DNA from: Syntrophomonadaceae bacterium
Lineage (GTDB): Bacteria; Bacillota; Syntrophomonadia; Syntrophomonadales; Syntrophomonadaceae
Length of the DNA: 14,744 bases
NCBI GenBank assembly: GCA_012840625.1
Contig: DUSB01000008.1
Coordinates: forward strand, 1-14,744
Direction: 5' to 3'
In this document: in pieces, positions 1-7,139 of the stretch
How the letters are laid out: each line of letters opens with the position of its first letter
Numbering within the stretch: the first letter of the stretch is position 1
Program-made: the position numbers and the translations under genes
Notes under the pieces: generated by a model
The model's database searches: none
Seen by the model: the letters and a program-made list of their open reading frames with translations, nothing else
Told to the model about the DNA's origin: nothing

Positions 1-48
1 CTCCTCTACGATGCTTTCGCCGGGGGAGGCTGAAGCCTCCCCTACGAT
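1..48. repeat. Palindromic repeat, apparently tandem, cut by window edge
   Basis: A 9-bp perfect inverted repeat GGGGAGGCT-GA-AGCCTCCCC lies at 23-42. The heptamer CTACGAT stands on both sides, at 6-12 and 42-48. Positions 1-12 match 37-48 at 11 of 12 bases, so a roughly 36-bp unit appears to repeat and to continue off the left edge. Short GC-rich palindromes of this kind are usually intergenic repeats in Firmicutes. Whether it is a named family cannot be told from here. Confidence 0.55.
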
Positions 49-469
49 ATAAGCCAGGGTAGACCTCCTTGCTGAGAAACATCCGTTTCCCGATTTCATA
101 GCACAGTACCGAGAGCACCAGCACTATAAAAAATGTCGGCCAGTTAAAATTCACTTCATAAAAGCTCATGATATGGGTCGTTTCATACCAGGACATGCCG
201 GTGGTCTGCAGGAGACTGTAGTAGGACCAAATTACGAAATACTGCAGTTTCCTGGGAAAAAACAAAGAAAACAGCCCCAGGAAAGACCCGAAGAGCCCGA
301 AAGATAGGGGCACCATCTGGTTCTTGAAAGAAAAGGTCAGGATCTGCTGTAGGCCATATACTAGGCAACTTACCGTAAAGGCAGTCAGAAGGTCGGATGA
401 AGAGTACCCCATGACGGCCAAAGAGCTGGCTATCCTGAAAACCCGGAAAAGGTGCTGCCGGGAGGTCTT
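1..469 (-). pseudogene. ABC-2 type transporter permease, C-terminal fragment (5'-truncated)
   Basis: The minus strand carries an open frame from just after an in-frame TAA at 472-470 to the window edge. The possible starts, TTG at 421 and ATG at 412, have no Shine-Dalgarno sequence. The translation looks like the last 130-150 residues of an ABC-2 permease of the lantibiotic-immunity/export type. A hydrophobic segment is followed by FSFKNQMVPL, then GLFGSFLGLFSLFFP, then a Trp/Tyr-rich stretch, then NWPTFFIVLVLSVL and an ending GKRMFLSKEV. Proteins of this family are about 240-250 residues and usually end near such a KEV, so the N-terminal half is missing and the frame then reads into the palindromic repeat at 1-48. 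I infer a decayed or rearranged gene. The family call rests on pattern memory, and a short intact membrane protein is the alternative. Confidence 0.5.
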
Positions 470-510
470 TTATACATGATAATGGATGAGCTTCAGGATA
501 CAGTGGGCAG

Positions 511-543
511 GGGGAAAAAAAGAAGCCGCATATCATGCGGCTT
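511..543 (-). terminator. Rho-independent terminator of the secreted-protein gene
   Basis: A 9-bp perfect stem AAGCCGCAT/ATGCGGCTT (523-531 and 535-543) has loop ATC. Read on the minus strand it is followed by C and seven T (521-515). It begins 13 bases after the stop codon at 556, the classic layout. Confidence 0.85.
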
Positions 544-555
544 CCTGACTTAAGC

Positions 556-1800
556 TTATAATTCCAGAGCGGGATTGTCCATGGGGGCTTCCAGATCCAG
601 TTCCTGGGCGTTGCTGACATCTGGTACGGGGATGGGCTCGCCATAATCGGACATCTGGTAGGATGCTTTTATGGTGCAATCCATATCCAGATCGGTATTT
701 TCTTCCGGTACCTTCATCTGGAAGCTGAAGCTGCCTTCCATTTCCATGTAGTCTGTATAGAGGGTTTCCTGGTTAATCCAGCTGGAATAGGTCATATTCA
801 TCTGCATATTCTCGTCGAAGAGTTGGTCTAAATCAGCCTCTTCCATGCCCGGCATTTTCATCATCTCTTTAAAGGTTTCACTCTGGAATATGGCGTCACT
901 GGCAGAGCTGTTGATCACCCAGTATTTCTGTCCGTCTCGTTCTTGATCATTGGCAAAGACATTGAGTATGTTCATATCCTGCATTTGTTTCATGAGCTGG
1001 ACGGGATCCTGGTTCATGGACTGTTCGATGAGATCTTCCCAATCCAGGCCTTCGCTGGGGATGAGGGCCCATTCCTGGTCGGGCAGTTTTACATAGACGC
1101 CATTTTCGTCAATAAAATATTCACTGGATATAGCTGGCAGTGGGGGAATATCCTCGTCACTGACTTTTATCCTCATATTCTGAATGGTATAGACCTGCAG
1201 AGGATGGGTACTGTAATAGCCAACCATATCAATGCCCGCACGCATCGATTGGTCTACTGGATCGGCTTCGGCGCTGCGGACGCTGACGTTCATATCCATC
1301 AGCATGGTACCTACCATACGGTAGGTATTGACCTCCATCATTTTCAGGGAACTGTCGGTCATTATTTCATCGGCACTTTTCCCGGCGCGCTGTTCTTCAT
1401 AGCGAATCAGCAGGGGGGCATTAGGGCTCCATAAGACTTCTGCTCCCAGGGCTTCCAGGGTGCTGCGCAGGGGGATATAGACCTGGTCCTGCTGCAGTAC
1501 GGGAGGCTGGGGTATGGAAAAATATTGGCCGTCCAGTGAGGCAGTAGGGCTGCCTAGCTGCATAGTTAAAGTATGTCCGTTTTTATTTATAACGACAAAC
1601 TCATGCTCGACGCTGACACTGGCTCCCAGTATGGAGGGGATGGCTTCCAGGGGCATCATGGTGGTACACTGGCTTACATAGGTAGGGCCAGGGCTTTGAT
1701 AACTGCGGTCGTTTACGATCAGGGTGTCATTGGCCATGGCGGGGATACACAGGGCCATAGTCAGGAGCAGGGTTAGGAAAAGGGTGGATAATCTTTTCAA
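556..1800 (-). CDS. Secreted protein: copper amine oxidase N-like domain + DUF6612-like domain
   Basis: This is an exported, probably wall-associated protein of 414 residues, counted from the TTG. Residues 1-23 form a signal peptide (Lys-Arg, then a Leu-rich core, then PAMA before the cleavage site). Residues about 27-135 match the copper amine oxidase N-terminal-like domain common in Firmicutes surface proteins. It shows two repeats built on 'PLE/PLR..(A)IP/LEALGA.V.W'; despite the name this domain is not a catalytic copper site. Residues about 140-395 resemble DUF6612 lipid-carrier-like beta domains (SADEIM..SSLKMMEVNTYRM). The second half is Met-rich (MMKMPGM at 313-319, MQMNM at 332-336). 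An ATG lies three codons upstream at 1809, but AGGAG abuts it with no spacing, whereas the TTG at 1800 has 9 nt; I prefer the TTG. The gene is divergent from the efflux operon. The molecular function is unknown. Confidence 0.85.
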   Translation of the reverse strand: MKRLSTLFLTLLLTMALCIPAMANDTLIVNDRSYQSPGPTYVSQCTTMMPLEAIPSILGASVSVEHEFVVINKNGHTLTMQLGSPTASLDGQYFSIPQPPVLQQDQVYIPLRSTLEALGAEVLWSPNAPLLIRYEEQRAGKSADEIMTDSSLKMMEVNTYRMVGTMLMDMNVSVRSAEADPVDQSMRAGIDMVGYYSTHPLQVYTIQNMRIKVSDEDIPPLPAISSEYFIDENGVYVKLPDQEWALIPSEGLDWEDLIEQSMNQDPVQLMKQMQDMNILNVFANDQERDGQKYWVINSSASDAIFQSETFKEMMKMPGMEEADLDQLFDENMQMNMTYSSWINQETLYTDYMEMEGSFSFQMKVPEENTDLDMDCTIKASYQMSDYGEPIPVPDVSNAQELDLEAPMDNPALEL

Positions 1801-1809
1801 ACTGCTCAT

Positions 1810-1814
1810 CTCCT
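1810..1814 (-). promoter_or_regulatory. Ribosome binding site deciding a TTG start
   Basis: AGGAG (minus strand, 1814-1810) touches the ATG at 1809 directly, which is too close for initiation. It stands 9 nt from the TTG at 1800, and that TTG begins a typical M-K-R signal peptide. Confidence 0.55.
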
Positions 1815-1845
1815 TTCTAATTTTTACATAATCATATCTTTAATA

Positions 1846-1875
1846 AGTATAGCTTTTCCTGGCTTATAATGGCAG
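1846..1875 (-). promoter_or_regulatory. Possible promoter of the secreted-protein gene
   Basis: On the minus strand CTGCCA (1875-1870), an 18-nt gap and TATACT (1851-1846) resemble a sigma-A promoter. The -10 is good and the -35 matches at 4 of 6. It lies 37-66 bases upstream of the ATG at 1809. The assignment is tentative. Confidence 0.4.
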
Positions 1876-1932
1876 GAAATAATTTCCTTGTCGTTTTTGT
1901 AAAGTTTTTATCTTTGTATTCCTGTTTGCCTG

Positions 1933-1978
1933 CACAAAAACCAAACAAAAAGAACGTCCCCCTGTTTGGGATTTTGTG
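1933..1978. repeat. Intergenic imperfect hairpin (REP-like)
   Basis: The inverted arms CACAAAA (1933-1939) plus CCAAACA (1941-1947) pair with TGTTTGG (1963-1969) plus TTTTGTG (1972-1978), around a 15-nt loop containing GAACGTCCCCC. It sits between the divergent genes, just upstream of the efflux promoter. The GGGGACGTTCTTTTTG core (minus strand) resembles palindromic repeats seen around IS200-like REP-associated transposases in Firmicutes. That link is from memory and not shown here. Confidence 0.35.
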
Positions 1979-1980
1979 TA

Positions 1981-2009
1981 TTGCTCCTTGTCCAGGAGCA
2001 AGGTATAAT
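1981..2009 (+). promoter_or_regulatory. Efflux operon promoter with embedded operator-like inverted repeat
   Basis: A perfect -10 TATAAT (2004-2009) lies 17 nt after TTGCTC (1981-1986, a weak -35). A perfect 8-bp inverted repeat TTGCTCCT-n5-AGGAGCAA (1981-1988 and 1994-2001) covers the -35 and most of the spacer. A protein bound there would block RNA polymerase. The TetR-family protein at 6422-7003 is the natural candidate, by inference from its position. Confidence 0.6.
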
Positions 2010-2024
2010 GCATATAGAATTGAC

Positions 2025-2057
2025 CCACCGGTCGGAATTACGGTGGCGCAGTTTTTT
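2025..2057 (+). promoter_or_regulatory. Leader hairpin followed by T-run (possible attenuator)
   Basis: CCACCG (2025-2030) pairs with CGGTGG (2041-2046), and six T follow at 2052-2057 after a short gap. It lies in the leader between the promoter and the adaptor gene. The stem is short and the T-run is five bases away, so it may be chance. Confidence 0.25.
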
Positions 2058-2078
2058 GCAGGCTTAAAAAATAGAAGC

Positions 2079-2084
2079 GGAGGG
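2079..2084 (+). promoter_or_regulatory. Ribosome binding site for the GTG start of the adaptor gene
   Basis: GGAGGG lies 6 nt before GTG 2091. It rules out the much longer frame open from 1869, whose extra 74 residues overlap the promoter. Confidence 0.75.
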
Positions 2085-2090
2085 TCGGGT

Positions 2091-3224
2091 GTGAGAAAGA
2101 GGAGAATTATAGCATTGCTATTATGCGTTGTGCTGGTAATGAGCATGACGGTAACTGGCTGTAAAAAAGATGAAGAGAAAGAGGAGGACACTAAGCTCAG
2201 TGTAGAGGTGGAAAAGGTAGGAAGGCAGGATATCTCGGTAACGCAGATTTATACGGGCGAGGTACGCGGTGAAAACGAAGTCATGGTGATGCCTAAAGTA
2301 GCTGCTCGTGTTATATCGCTTAATGTCAAGGCCGGGGATCGGGTGCAGCAGGGTCAAACGCTGATGGTTCTGGATAGTTCAGATTTTACTGCTGCCGTAA
2401 GGCAGGCCCAGGCCGCTTTGGATACAGCCCAGGTAGGGAAGCGTGCCAATGATATACAGGTGGAATCAGCCCGGCGGGCTTATGAACGAGTCAAGAAGTT
2501 GCATAGTGCCGGAGCTGCCTCGGATCTGGAACTGGAGACGGCTAAAGCCACCTATGACAGTCTGACTGCTGGTAGCCCGGAAGCAGCCATTGCTCAGGCG
2601 GAGGTAGCGCTCAGTATTGCCCGCGAGGGGCTGGATAAGTGTGTGATCAGATCACCTATCAGTGGGGTGGTAGGAAATCTGAATGTATCGTTGGGGGATA
2701 CGGCCAGTCCGCAATCACCTGTAGCGATGATTACTACTCTGGATAGAATGGAGCTGGCGGCGATGGTTCCGGAAACGGATGTTCCCTATGTTAAGCAGGG
2801 GGCCAGCGTAAAGGTCTGGGTGCGCGCTGTAAGCGATGATCCCTTAGAGGGAAGGGTGAAGAGCATTGCTACCGTAGCTGATCCGGTCAAACGGGGTTTT
2901 GAGGTCAAGATTGCCCTGAGTAATCCGGGTGAAAGGGTCAAGTCGGGGATGTTTGGTGAAGTGGCTCTGGATACTGTCAGTAAAGAAAATGTCCTGGCGG
3001 TACCGGTATCTGCGGTGGTTCCGCGTACAGGGGGCAATGTTGTTTTTACTGTGGACAAGAACAGGCGCGCCCGTTCGATTGAAGTGAAGACGGGTATTAA
3101 AGATAATGAGTTTATTGAGATTACCAGTGGTCTGAAGGAAGGTCAGCGGATTATTACCAAGGGAAATACGCTGGTGTCTGAAGGAACAAGGGTGCGTGTG
3201 ATACCCGGAGGTAAGAAGAAATGA
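2091..3224 (+). CDS. RND efflux periplasmic adaptor (HlyD/MFP family), lipoprotein
   Basis: This is the adaptor (membrane fusion) subunit of an RND efflux pump, 377 residues. A signal peptide (RKRR then a hydrophobic core) ends in the lipobox VTGC, predicting a lipid-anchored Cys24 followed by a Lys/Glu-rich linker. Residues about 62-97 and 185-215 form the split barrel-sandwich (lipoyl-like) domain (VKAGDRVQQGQTLMVLD; IRSPISGVVGNLNVSLGD). Residues about 98-180 are an alpha-helical hairpin, shorter than in AcrA-type adaptors. Residues 218-297 form the beta-barrel and the rest the membrane-proximal domain (VLAVPVSAVV, then GLKEGQRIITKGNTLV). The GTG start is chosen for the GGAGGG 6 nt upstream and because it begins the signal peptide. 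The stop overlaps the start of the pump gene (ATGA), so the two are translationally coupled. The substrate is not deducible. Confidence 0.92.
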   Translation: MRKRRIIALLLCVVLVMSMTVTGCKKDEEKEEDTKLSVEVEKVGRQDISVTQIYTGEVRGENEVMVMPKVAARVISLNVKAGDRVQQGQTLMVLDSSDFTAAVRQAQAALDTAQVGKRANDIQVESARRAYERVKKLHSAGAASDLELETAKATYDSLTAGSPEAAIAQAEVALSIAREGLDKCVIRSPISGVVGNLNVSLGDTASPQSPVAMITTLDRMELAAMVPETDVPYVKQGASVKVWVRAVSDDPLEGRVKSIATVADPVKRGFEVKIALSNPGERVKSGMFGEVALDTVSKENVLAVPVSAVVPRTGGNVVFTVDKNRRARSIEVKTGIKDNEFIEITSGLKEGQRIITKGNTLVSEGTRVRVIPGGKKK

Positions 3225-6200
3225 AGATAGTAGATTTTGCGGTAAAACGTCCGGTTACGATGGTTATTTCGGTGGCAGTGCTTCTTATTCTGGGTTTATT
3301 TACCCTGTCCAAGCTTCCCCTGGATCTATATCCGGATATGACCTATCCTATGGCAGTAGTATTTACGGATTATCCGGGAGCGGGGCCGGAAGAGGTGGAG
3401 TCCCAGCTCAGTAAACCCCTGGAGGATACGGTGGCAACATTGCCCAATGTCAAAGAGGTCCGGTCGCAGTCCCTGCCGGGGCAGTCCCTGATCCTGATCA
3501 GTTTTAACTGGGGTACGGATATGGATGGAGCCTCTACGGAGATTCGTGAGCGGATAGGTCTGATTGAAAAATGGCTGCCTGCTGAAGCGGAGAAGCCGAT
3601 GGTAGCCAAGATGGATCCTAACATAATGCCGGTGTTGCAGGTGGGCATGACTGGGCAGAAGGCTAATCTTTCCCAGGCGCAACTGCAGGCTCTGGCTGAG
3701 GATGTGATTAAGCCGCGGCTGGCACGTATTCCTGAGGTCGCCTCGGTGGAAGTCACGGGTGGTCTGGAGCGGGAGATCAAAGTAGAGATCGATCCGGTAC
3801 GCCTGGAGAGTTATGGGCTGTCCCTCAGTCAGGTTACCCAGGTATTGCAGATGGAAAATTTCAGTATGTCCAGTGGCAAGGTTAAAGAAGGCGGGCGGCA
3901 GTATTATGTCCGCAACCTGCAGCAGTTTGAAACGGTGGATGATATAAAACAGGTGGCCATCCTCACCCCGCAGGGGAATACTATTTATATGAAAGACATT
4001 GCTTACATAGAGGACGGCTACAAGGAGCAGAAACAGAAGACCCGTGTGGATGGGGGCAGTGCGGTTGGTATTCATTTTTTCAAACAAAGTGATGCCAATA
4101 CGGTTACGACCTGTACCAAGGTAAAAGAAGAGCTGGAAAAATTAGAAGAAGAACTGAAGATTGACCTGGATATCAAGGTTATTCTGGATCAGTCCCAGTA
4201 TATTAATATGTCGCTGGATACGACCAAGAAGATGATCATAGAGGGTGCTATTCTGGCTATGCTGGTTTTACTGCTGTTTTTACGCAGTATGCGTAGCACC
4301 TTGATTATCTTTACGGCTATTCCTTTGTCGATTATTGCCACTTTCATTCTCCTGTATTTTAATAACAGTACGCTCAACCTGATTACCCTGGGGGGTCTGG
4401 CTCTGGGGGTAGGGCGTATTGTGGATGACTCTATAGTAGTCTTTGAAAATATTTATCGACACCGATTGTTGGGGCTGACGCCCCGGGAGGCAGCGGTAAA
4501 AGGTGCTTCCGAGGTAGGAAGTGCAGTGCTTGCCGCTACCCTGACCATTATTGCAGTCTTTTTGCCCATTGTGTTTACAGAAGGGATGGCCTCGATCTTA
4601 TTTAAACCGCTGGCTATTACGGTAAGCTTTGCCATCTTCTGTTCACTGATCGTGGCGCTGACCATTATACCCCTGCTTTCGTCGCGGATGTTGACCGATA
4701 AGGCCATGGAGCCAAAGGAAAGCAAGAGCAGGCTGGGGCAGGCCGGAGAGAAATTCGGTCGCTGGATGGATGATATGGGGGATCGCTACAGTAAAATGCT
4801 GGAGTGGTCGCTCAATCATCGCAGTACGGTGATCATTACGGTGGCAGTCTTGTTTGCTGCGTCCGTAGCAGCGATTCCGCTGGTGGGAGCCGAATTTTTA
4901 CCCAAGATGGATTCAGGGGAGATTTCAATTACTATTGAAACCGATAAAGGAAATACCCTGGAAATGACCGATGAGATTACCCGTGAAGTTGAAAAACGTG
5001 TGGGGGAGATCCCGGAGGTGCAGACTCGCTTTACCAGTGTGGGAGCGGGGGGCAATATGATGCTCCAGTCGGATCAACCGGAAAAGTCGACCCTGTATGT
5101 AAAGCTGCTTCCTCGCGACAAGCGGGATCGTACCGTGGATGAAGTGGCCGAGGAAATCCGCCAGAATCTGGCCAATATTCCCGGGGCCAAAATCAAGGTG
5201 AATCCGCTGGATGTTACTTCGATGATGAGTGCGGGCGGAGGACCGGTGAATGTTCAGATACGCGGTGATGATCTGGAGGTGCTGCAGGAGCTGTCTACCA
5301 AGGTGGCTGAGGTGGTGCGTCAGGTCCCGGGTACCCGTGAGGTGAGCTCATCGCTGACCGATGGCAGTCCGGAAATCCAGTTGAAGATCGATCGCCAGAG
5401 AGCAGCCATGTATGGCTTGACACCCATGCAGGTGGCTCAGGAGATCAAGACTGCTATGGCCGGTACGGTGGCCACGCGGTACCGTGTTGGTGGGGAAGAA
5501 GTGGACGTACGGGTGCAGTATACCTCTCAGGGTCATGATGACATGGAATACTTGCAGCACCTGAATATTATGAGCCCGGCTGGCTTCCCGGTTAAGCTAT
5601 CGCAGATAGCTACTTTTGAACTGGAGCAGGGTCCGGTACAGATTGCTAGGCAGGATCAGGTACGCCAGGCTGAGGTGAATGCGCATATCTTGAATCGAGA
5701 TCTGAAAGCGGTTATGAATGATATTGAAACCGAGGTTGATAAATTAGAGCTTCCGGCCGGCTATACGGTGGAGTATGGCGGGGAAGATAAAGAGATGAGG
5801 GACGCTTTTGCGGATCTGGCGGTGGCACTGATCCTGGCTATCATCCTGGTTTATGCGGTTATGGCGGTACAATATGAGTCCTTTTTCAGTCCCTTTGTGA
5901 TCATGTTTTCCGTTCCAGTGGCACTGATTGGTGTGGTAGGAGGATTATTGATTACAGGCCGCACTTTAAGCGTTCCAGCTTTTATCGGTTTGATCATGCT
6001 GGTGGGGATTGTGGTTTCCAATGCTATTGTGCTGGTGGATTATCTGCAGAGACTGCGTGCACGAGGCATGGAAAGGGATGCAGCCATTCTGGAAGCAGGA
6101 AGGGTGCGGCTGCGTCCTATCTTGATGACTGCTTTCAGTACTATTCTGGCTATGGTACCGTTGTCACTGGGTATCGGTGAAGGTGGAGAAGCCCAGGCGC

Positions 6201-6355
6201 CATTGGCTACGGTGGTTATCGGTGGGCTGCTGGTTTCGACTTTGATCACCCTGCTACTGGTACCGGTGGTATACAGCATCTTTGATGATTGGGGACAGAA
6301 ATTCAAGCAGAGGCGGGCACAGAAGCCGGAGGAGGATGTGGATCTGACCGTATAA
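3221..6355 (+). CDS. RND multidrug efflux permease (AcrB/SwrC-like, HAE1-type)
   Basis: This is an inner-membrane proton-driven resistance-nodulation-division exporter of 1044 residues, the full length for the family. It shows the internal duplication expected: TM1 near 11-30, a large extracytoplasmic loop (31-335), TM2-6 (about 336-490), TM7 near 535-555, a second loop (556-865) and TM8-12 (866-1022). TM4 carries the proton-relay pair Asp402-Asp403 in GRIVDDSIVVFENIYR. The TM10 Lys that AcrB uses (K940) is replaced by Ser933 in GIVVSNAIVLVDY, as in Gram-positive SwrC/YerP-type pumps. GGAGGT lies 8 nt before the ATG, inside the end of the adaptor gene, and the ATGA overlap couples their translation. 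No outer-membrane channel gene is nearby. Possible substrates include lipophilic toxins, surfactants and fatty acids. The family is certain; the substrate is unknown. Confidence 0.95.
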   Translation: MKIVDFAVKRPVTMVISVAVLLILGLFTLSKLPLDLYPDMTYPMAVVFTDYPGAGPEEVESQLSKPLEDTVATLPNVKEVRSQSLPGQSLILISFNWGTDMDGASTEIRERIGLIEKWLPAEAEKPMVAKMDPNIMPVLQVGMTGQKANLSQAQLQALAEDVIKPRLARIPEVASVEVTGGLEREIKVEIDPVRLESYGLSLSQVTQVLQMENFSMSSGKVKEGGRQYYVRNLQQFETVDDIKQVAILTPQGNTIYMKDIAYIEDGYKEQKQKTRVDGGSAVGIHFFKQSDANTVTTCTKVKEELEKLEEELKIDLDIKVILDQSQYINMSLDTTKKMIIEGAILAMLVLLLFLRSMRSTLIIFTAIPLSIIATFILLYFNNSTLNLITLGGLALGVGRIVDDSIVVFENIYRHRLLGLTPREAAVKGASEVGSAVLAATLTIIAVFLPIVFTEGMASILFKPLAITVSFAIFCSLIVALTIIPLLSSRMLTDKAMEPKESKSRLGQAGEKFGRWMDDMGDRYSKMLEWSLNHRSTVIITVAVLFAASVAAIPLVGAEFLPKMDSGEISITIETDKGNTLEMTDEITREVEKRVGEIPEVQTRFTSVGAGGNMMLQSDQPEKSTLYVKLLPRDKRDRTVDEVAEEIRQNLANIPGAKIKVNPLDVTSMMSAGGGPVNVQIRGDDLEVLQELSTKVAEVVRQVPGTREVSSSLTDGSPEIQLKIDRQRAAMYGLTPMQVAQEIKTAMAGTVATRYRVGGEEVDVRVQYTSQGHDDMEYLQHLNIMSPAGFPVKLSQIATFELEQGPVQIARQDQVRQAEVNAHILNRDLKAVMNDIETEVDKLELPAGYTVEYGGEDKEMRDAFADLAVALILAIILVYAVMAVQYESFFSPFVIMFSVPVALIGVVGGLLITGRTLSVPAFIGLIMLVGIVVSNAIVLVDYLQRLRARGMERDAAILEAGRVRLRPILMTAFSTILAMVPLSLGIGEGGEAQAPLATVVIGGLLVSTLITLLLVPVVYSIFDDWGQKFKQRRAQKPEEDVDLTV

Positions 6356-6364
6356 TGTATAAAT

Positions 6365-6404
6365 AGTGTGTACAGCGGCACAAAAGCTGCTGTGCACACT
6401 TTTT
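6365..6404 (+). terminator. Rho-independent terminator of the adaptor-pump operon
   Basis: A 15-bp stem (6365-6379 with 6386-6400, two G-U pairs, loop ACAAAA) ends in TTTTT. It begins ten bases after the pump stop codon and ends just before the ribosome binding site of the TetR gene. Confidence 0.8.
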
Positions 6405-6408
6405 CATT

Positions 6409-6413
6409 GGAGG
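6409..6413 (+). promoter_or_regulatory. Ribosome binding site deciding the TetR start
   Basis: GGAGG stands 8 nt before ATG 6422. An upstream in-frame GTG (6368) lies inside the terminator stem and is rejected. Confidence 0.75.
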
Positions 6414-6421
6414 TATGGGGC

Positions 6422-7003
6422 ATGCGGGAAGCAGCAAAAGAATCCAAACGGGAAAAAATTATGGAGGCAGCGATACAGGTCTTTTCGAAAAAAGGTTATC
6501 ACCAGACCCGAATGGAGGAAATTGCGGTGGCTGCTGGTATTGGTAAGGGCACCATCTATGAATACTTTGATAGTAAGCTGCAGCTGGTACAGCATATTAT
6601 GGAAACCAGCTTGCTGATGTATTATGAAGCGATGGGGGATGAGGAACGCAGTCGTTTGAGCTTTGAAGATCGTATTCGTATTATGATAATGGGGCATTTC
6701 CGTTTCTGCCAGCAAAACAAAGCTTTAACCCGTATCCTTTTCTGGGATACTGAAATTATCGATGAGGAGTTAAAAGACTGGTCGTATCAGATACGGCGAG
6801 AAAAAGAGGAAAAGATGCGCAGCATAGTGGAAGAAGCGATGCAGAAGGGGGAGATTCGCCAGGCAGACCCTTATCTGGTCACACAGATATTTCTTGGGGT
6901 GATGGGTTCGATGCTGGTGCCGGTTATCCTGGAGGATCAGGAATTTGATGTAGCTCAGGTAGCACAGGAAATTACGGATCTCCTTATGTATGGCCTGAAA
7001 TAG
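6422..7003 (+). CDS. TetR/AcrR-family transcriptional regulator
   Basis: This is a 193-residue DNA-binding repressor of the usual TetR length. Residues 8-56 are the N-terminal helix-turn-helix: REKIMEAAIQVFSKKGYHQT, then MEEIAVAAGIGKGTIYEYFDSK, which contains the recognition helix with the near-invariant TIY.YF. The rest (57-193) is the helical ligand-binding and dimer domain, resembling the C-terminal domain of fatty-acid and multidrug TetR proteins (FLGVMGSMLVPVIL). It follows the RND pump, separated by a terminator, so it is made either by read-through or from a promoter not evident in the 66-bp gap. By context it probably represses the adaptor-pump promoter, where an inverted repeat is visible. 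The ligand is unknown. A Phe/Trp-rich region (HFRFCQQNKALTRILFWDTEI) is typical of this group. Confidence 0.9.
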   Translation: MREAAKESKREKIMEAAIQVFSKKGYHQTRMEEIAVAAGIGKGTIYEYFDSKLQLVQHIMETSLLMYYEAMGDEERSRLSFEDRIRIMIMGHFRFCQQNKALTRILFWDTEIIDEELKDWSYQIRREKEEKMRSIVEEAMQKGEIRQADPYLVTQIFLGVMGSMLVPVILEDQEFDVAQVAQEITDLLMYGLK

Positions 7004-7015
7004 GCCGCTTTGTTT
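6992..7015 (+). terminator. Weak terminator overlapping the end of the TetR gene
   Basis: GGCCT (6992-6996) pairs with AGGCC (7002-7006), and GCTTTGTTTT follows. The stem of five G-C-rich pairs includes the stop codon. The T-run is interrupted, so it is probably leaky. Confidence 0.4.
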
Positions 7016-7030
7016 TAGCTTTGCCCTGTG

Positions 7031-7061
7031 TATTCGTGCGAATAATTTGGTAAAATATACT
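7031..7061 (+). promoter_or_regulatory. Possible promoter/operator before the 93-residue ORF
   Basis: An inverted repeat TATTCG-TG-CGAATA (7031-7044) lies upstream of the -10-like TATACT (7056-7061). The -35 is poor (TTCGTG at 17 nt), as expected for an activator-dependent or weak promoter. Tentative. Confidence 0.3.
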
Positions 7062-7139
7062 GGTAAAAGAGAAATTAAAAGTGTGATTTTGTTTGGGGTT
7101 AGCTTATAAAGTTTTAGTATGTCTACAGGGGGAATCAAG

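Noticed and set aside
1..48. CRISPR array
   Set aside because: The repeats are contiguous palindromic units without spacers of uniform length and with only about one and a third units in view.
183..644. 153-residue minus-strand frame
   Set aside because: It crosses the end of the secreted-protein gene and its terminator, has no ribosome binding site and lacks protein-like composition; the permease frame in another register is more coherent.
1869..2090. 74-residue N-terminal extension of the adaptor
   Set aside because: It spans the hairpin, the promoter and the leader; the GTG at 2091 has a good ribosome binding site and starts the lipoprotein signal.
3326..4087. 253-residue frame antisense to the pump gene
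   Set aside because: Shadow of the strongly coding RND frame; no start signals.
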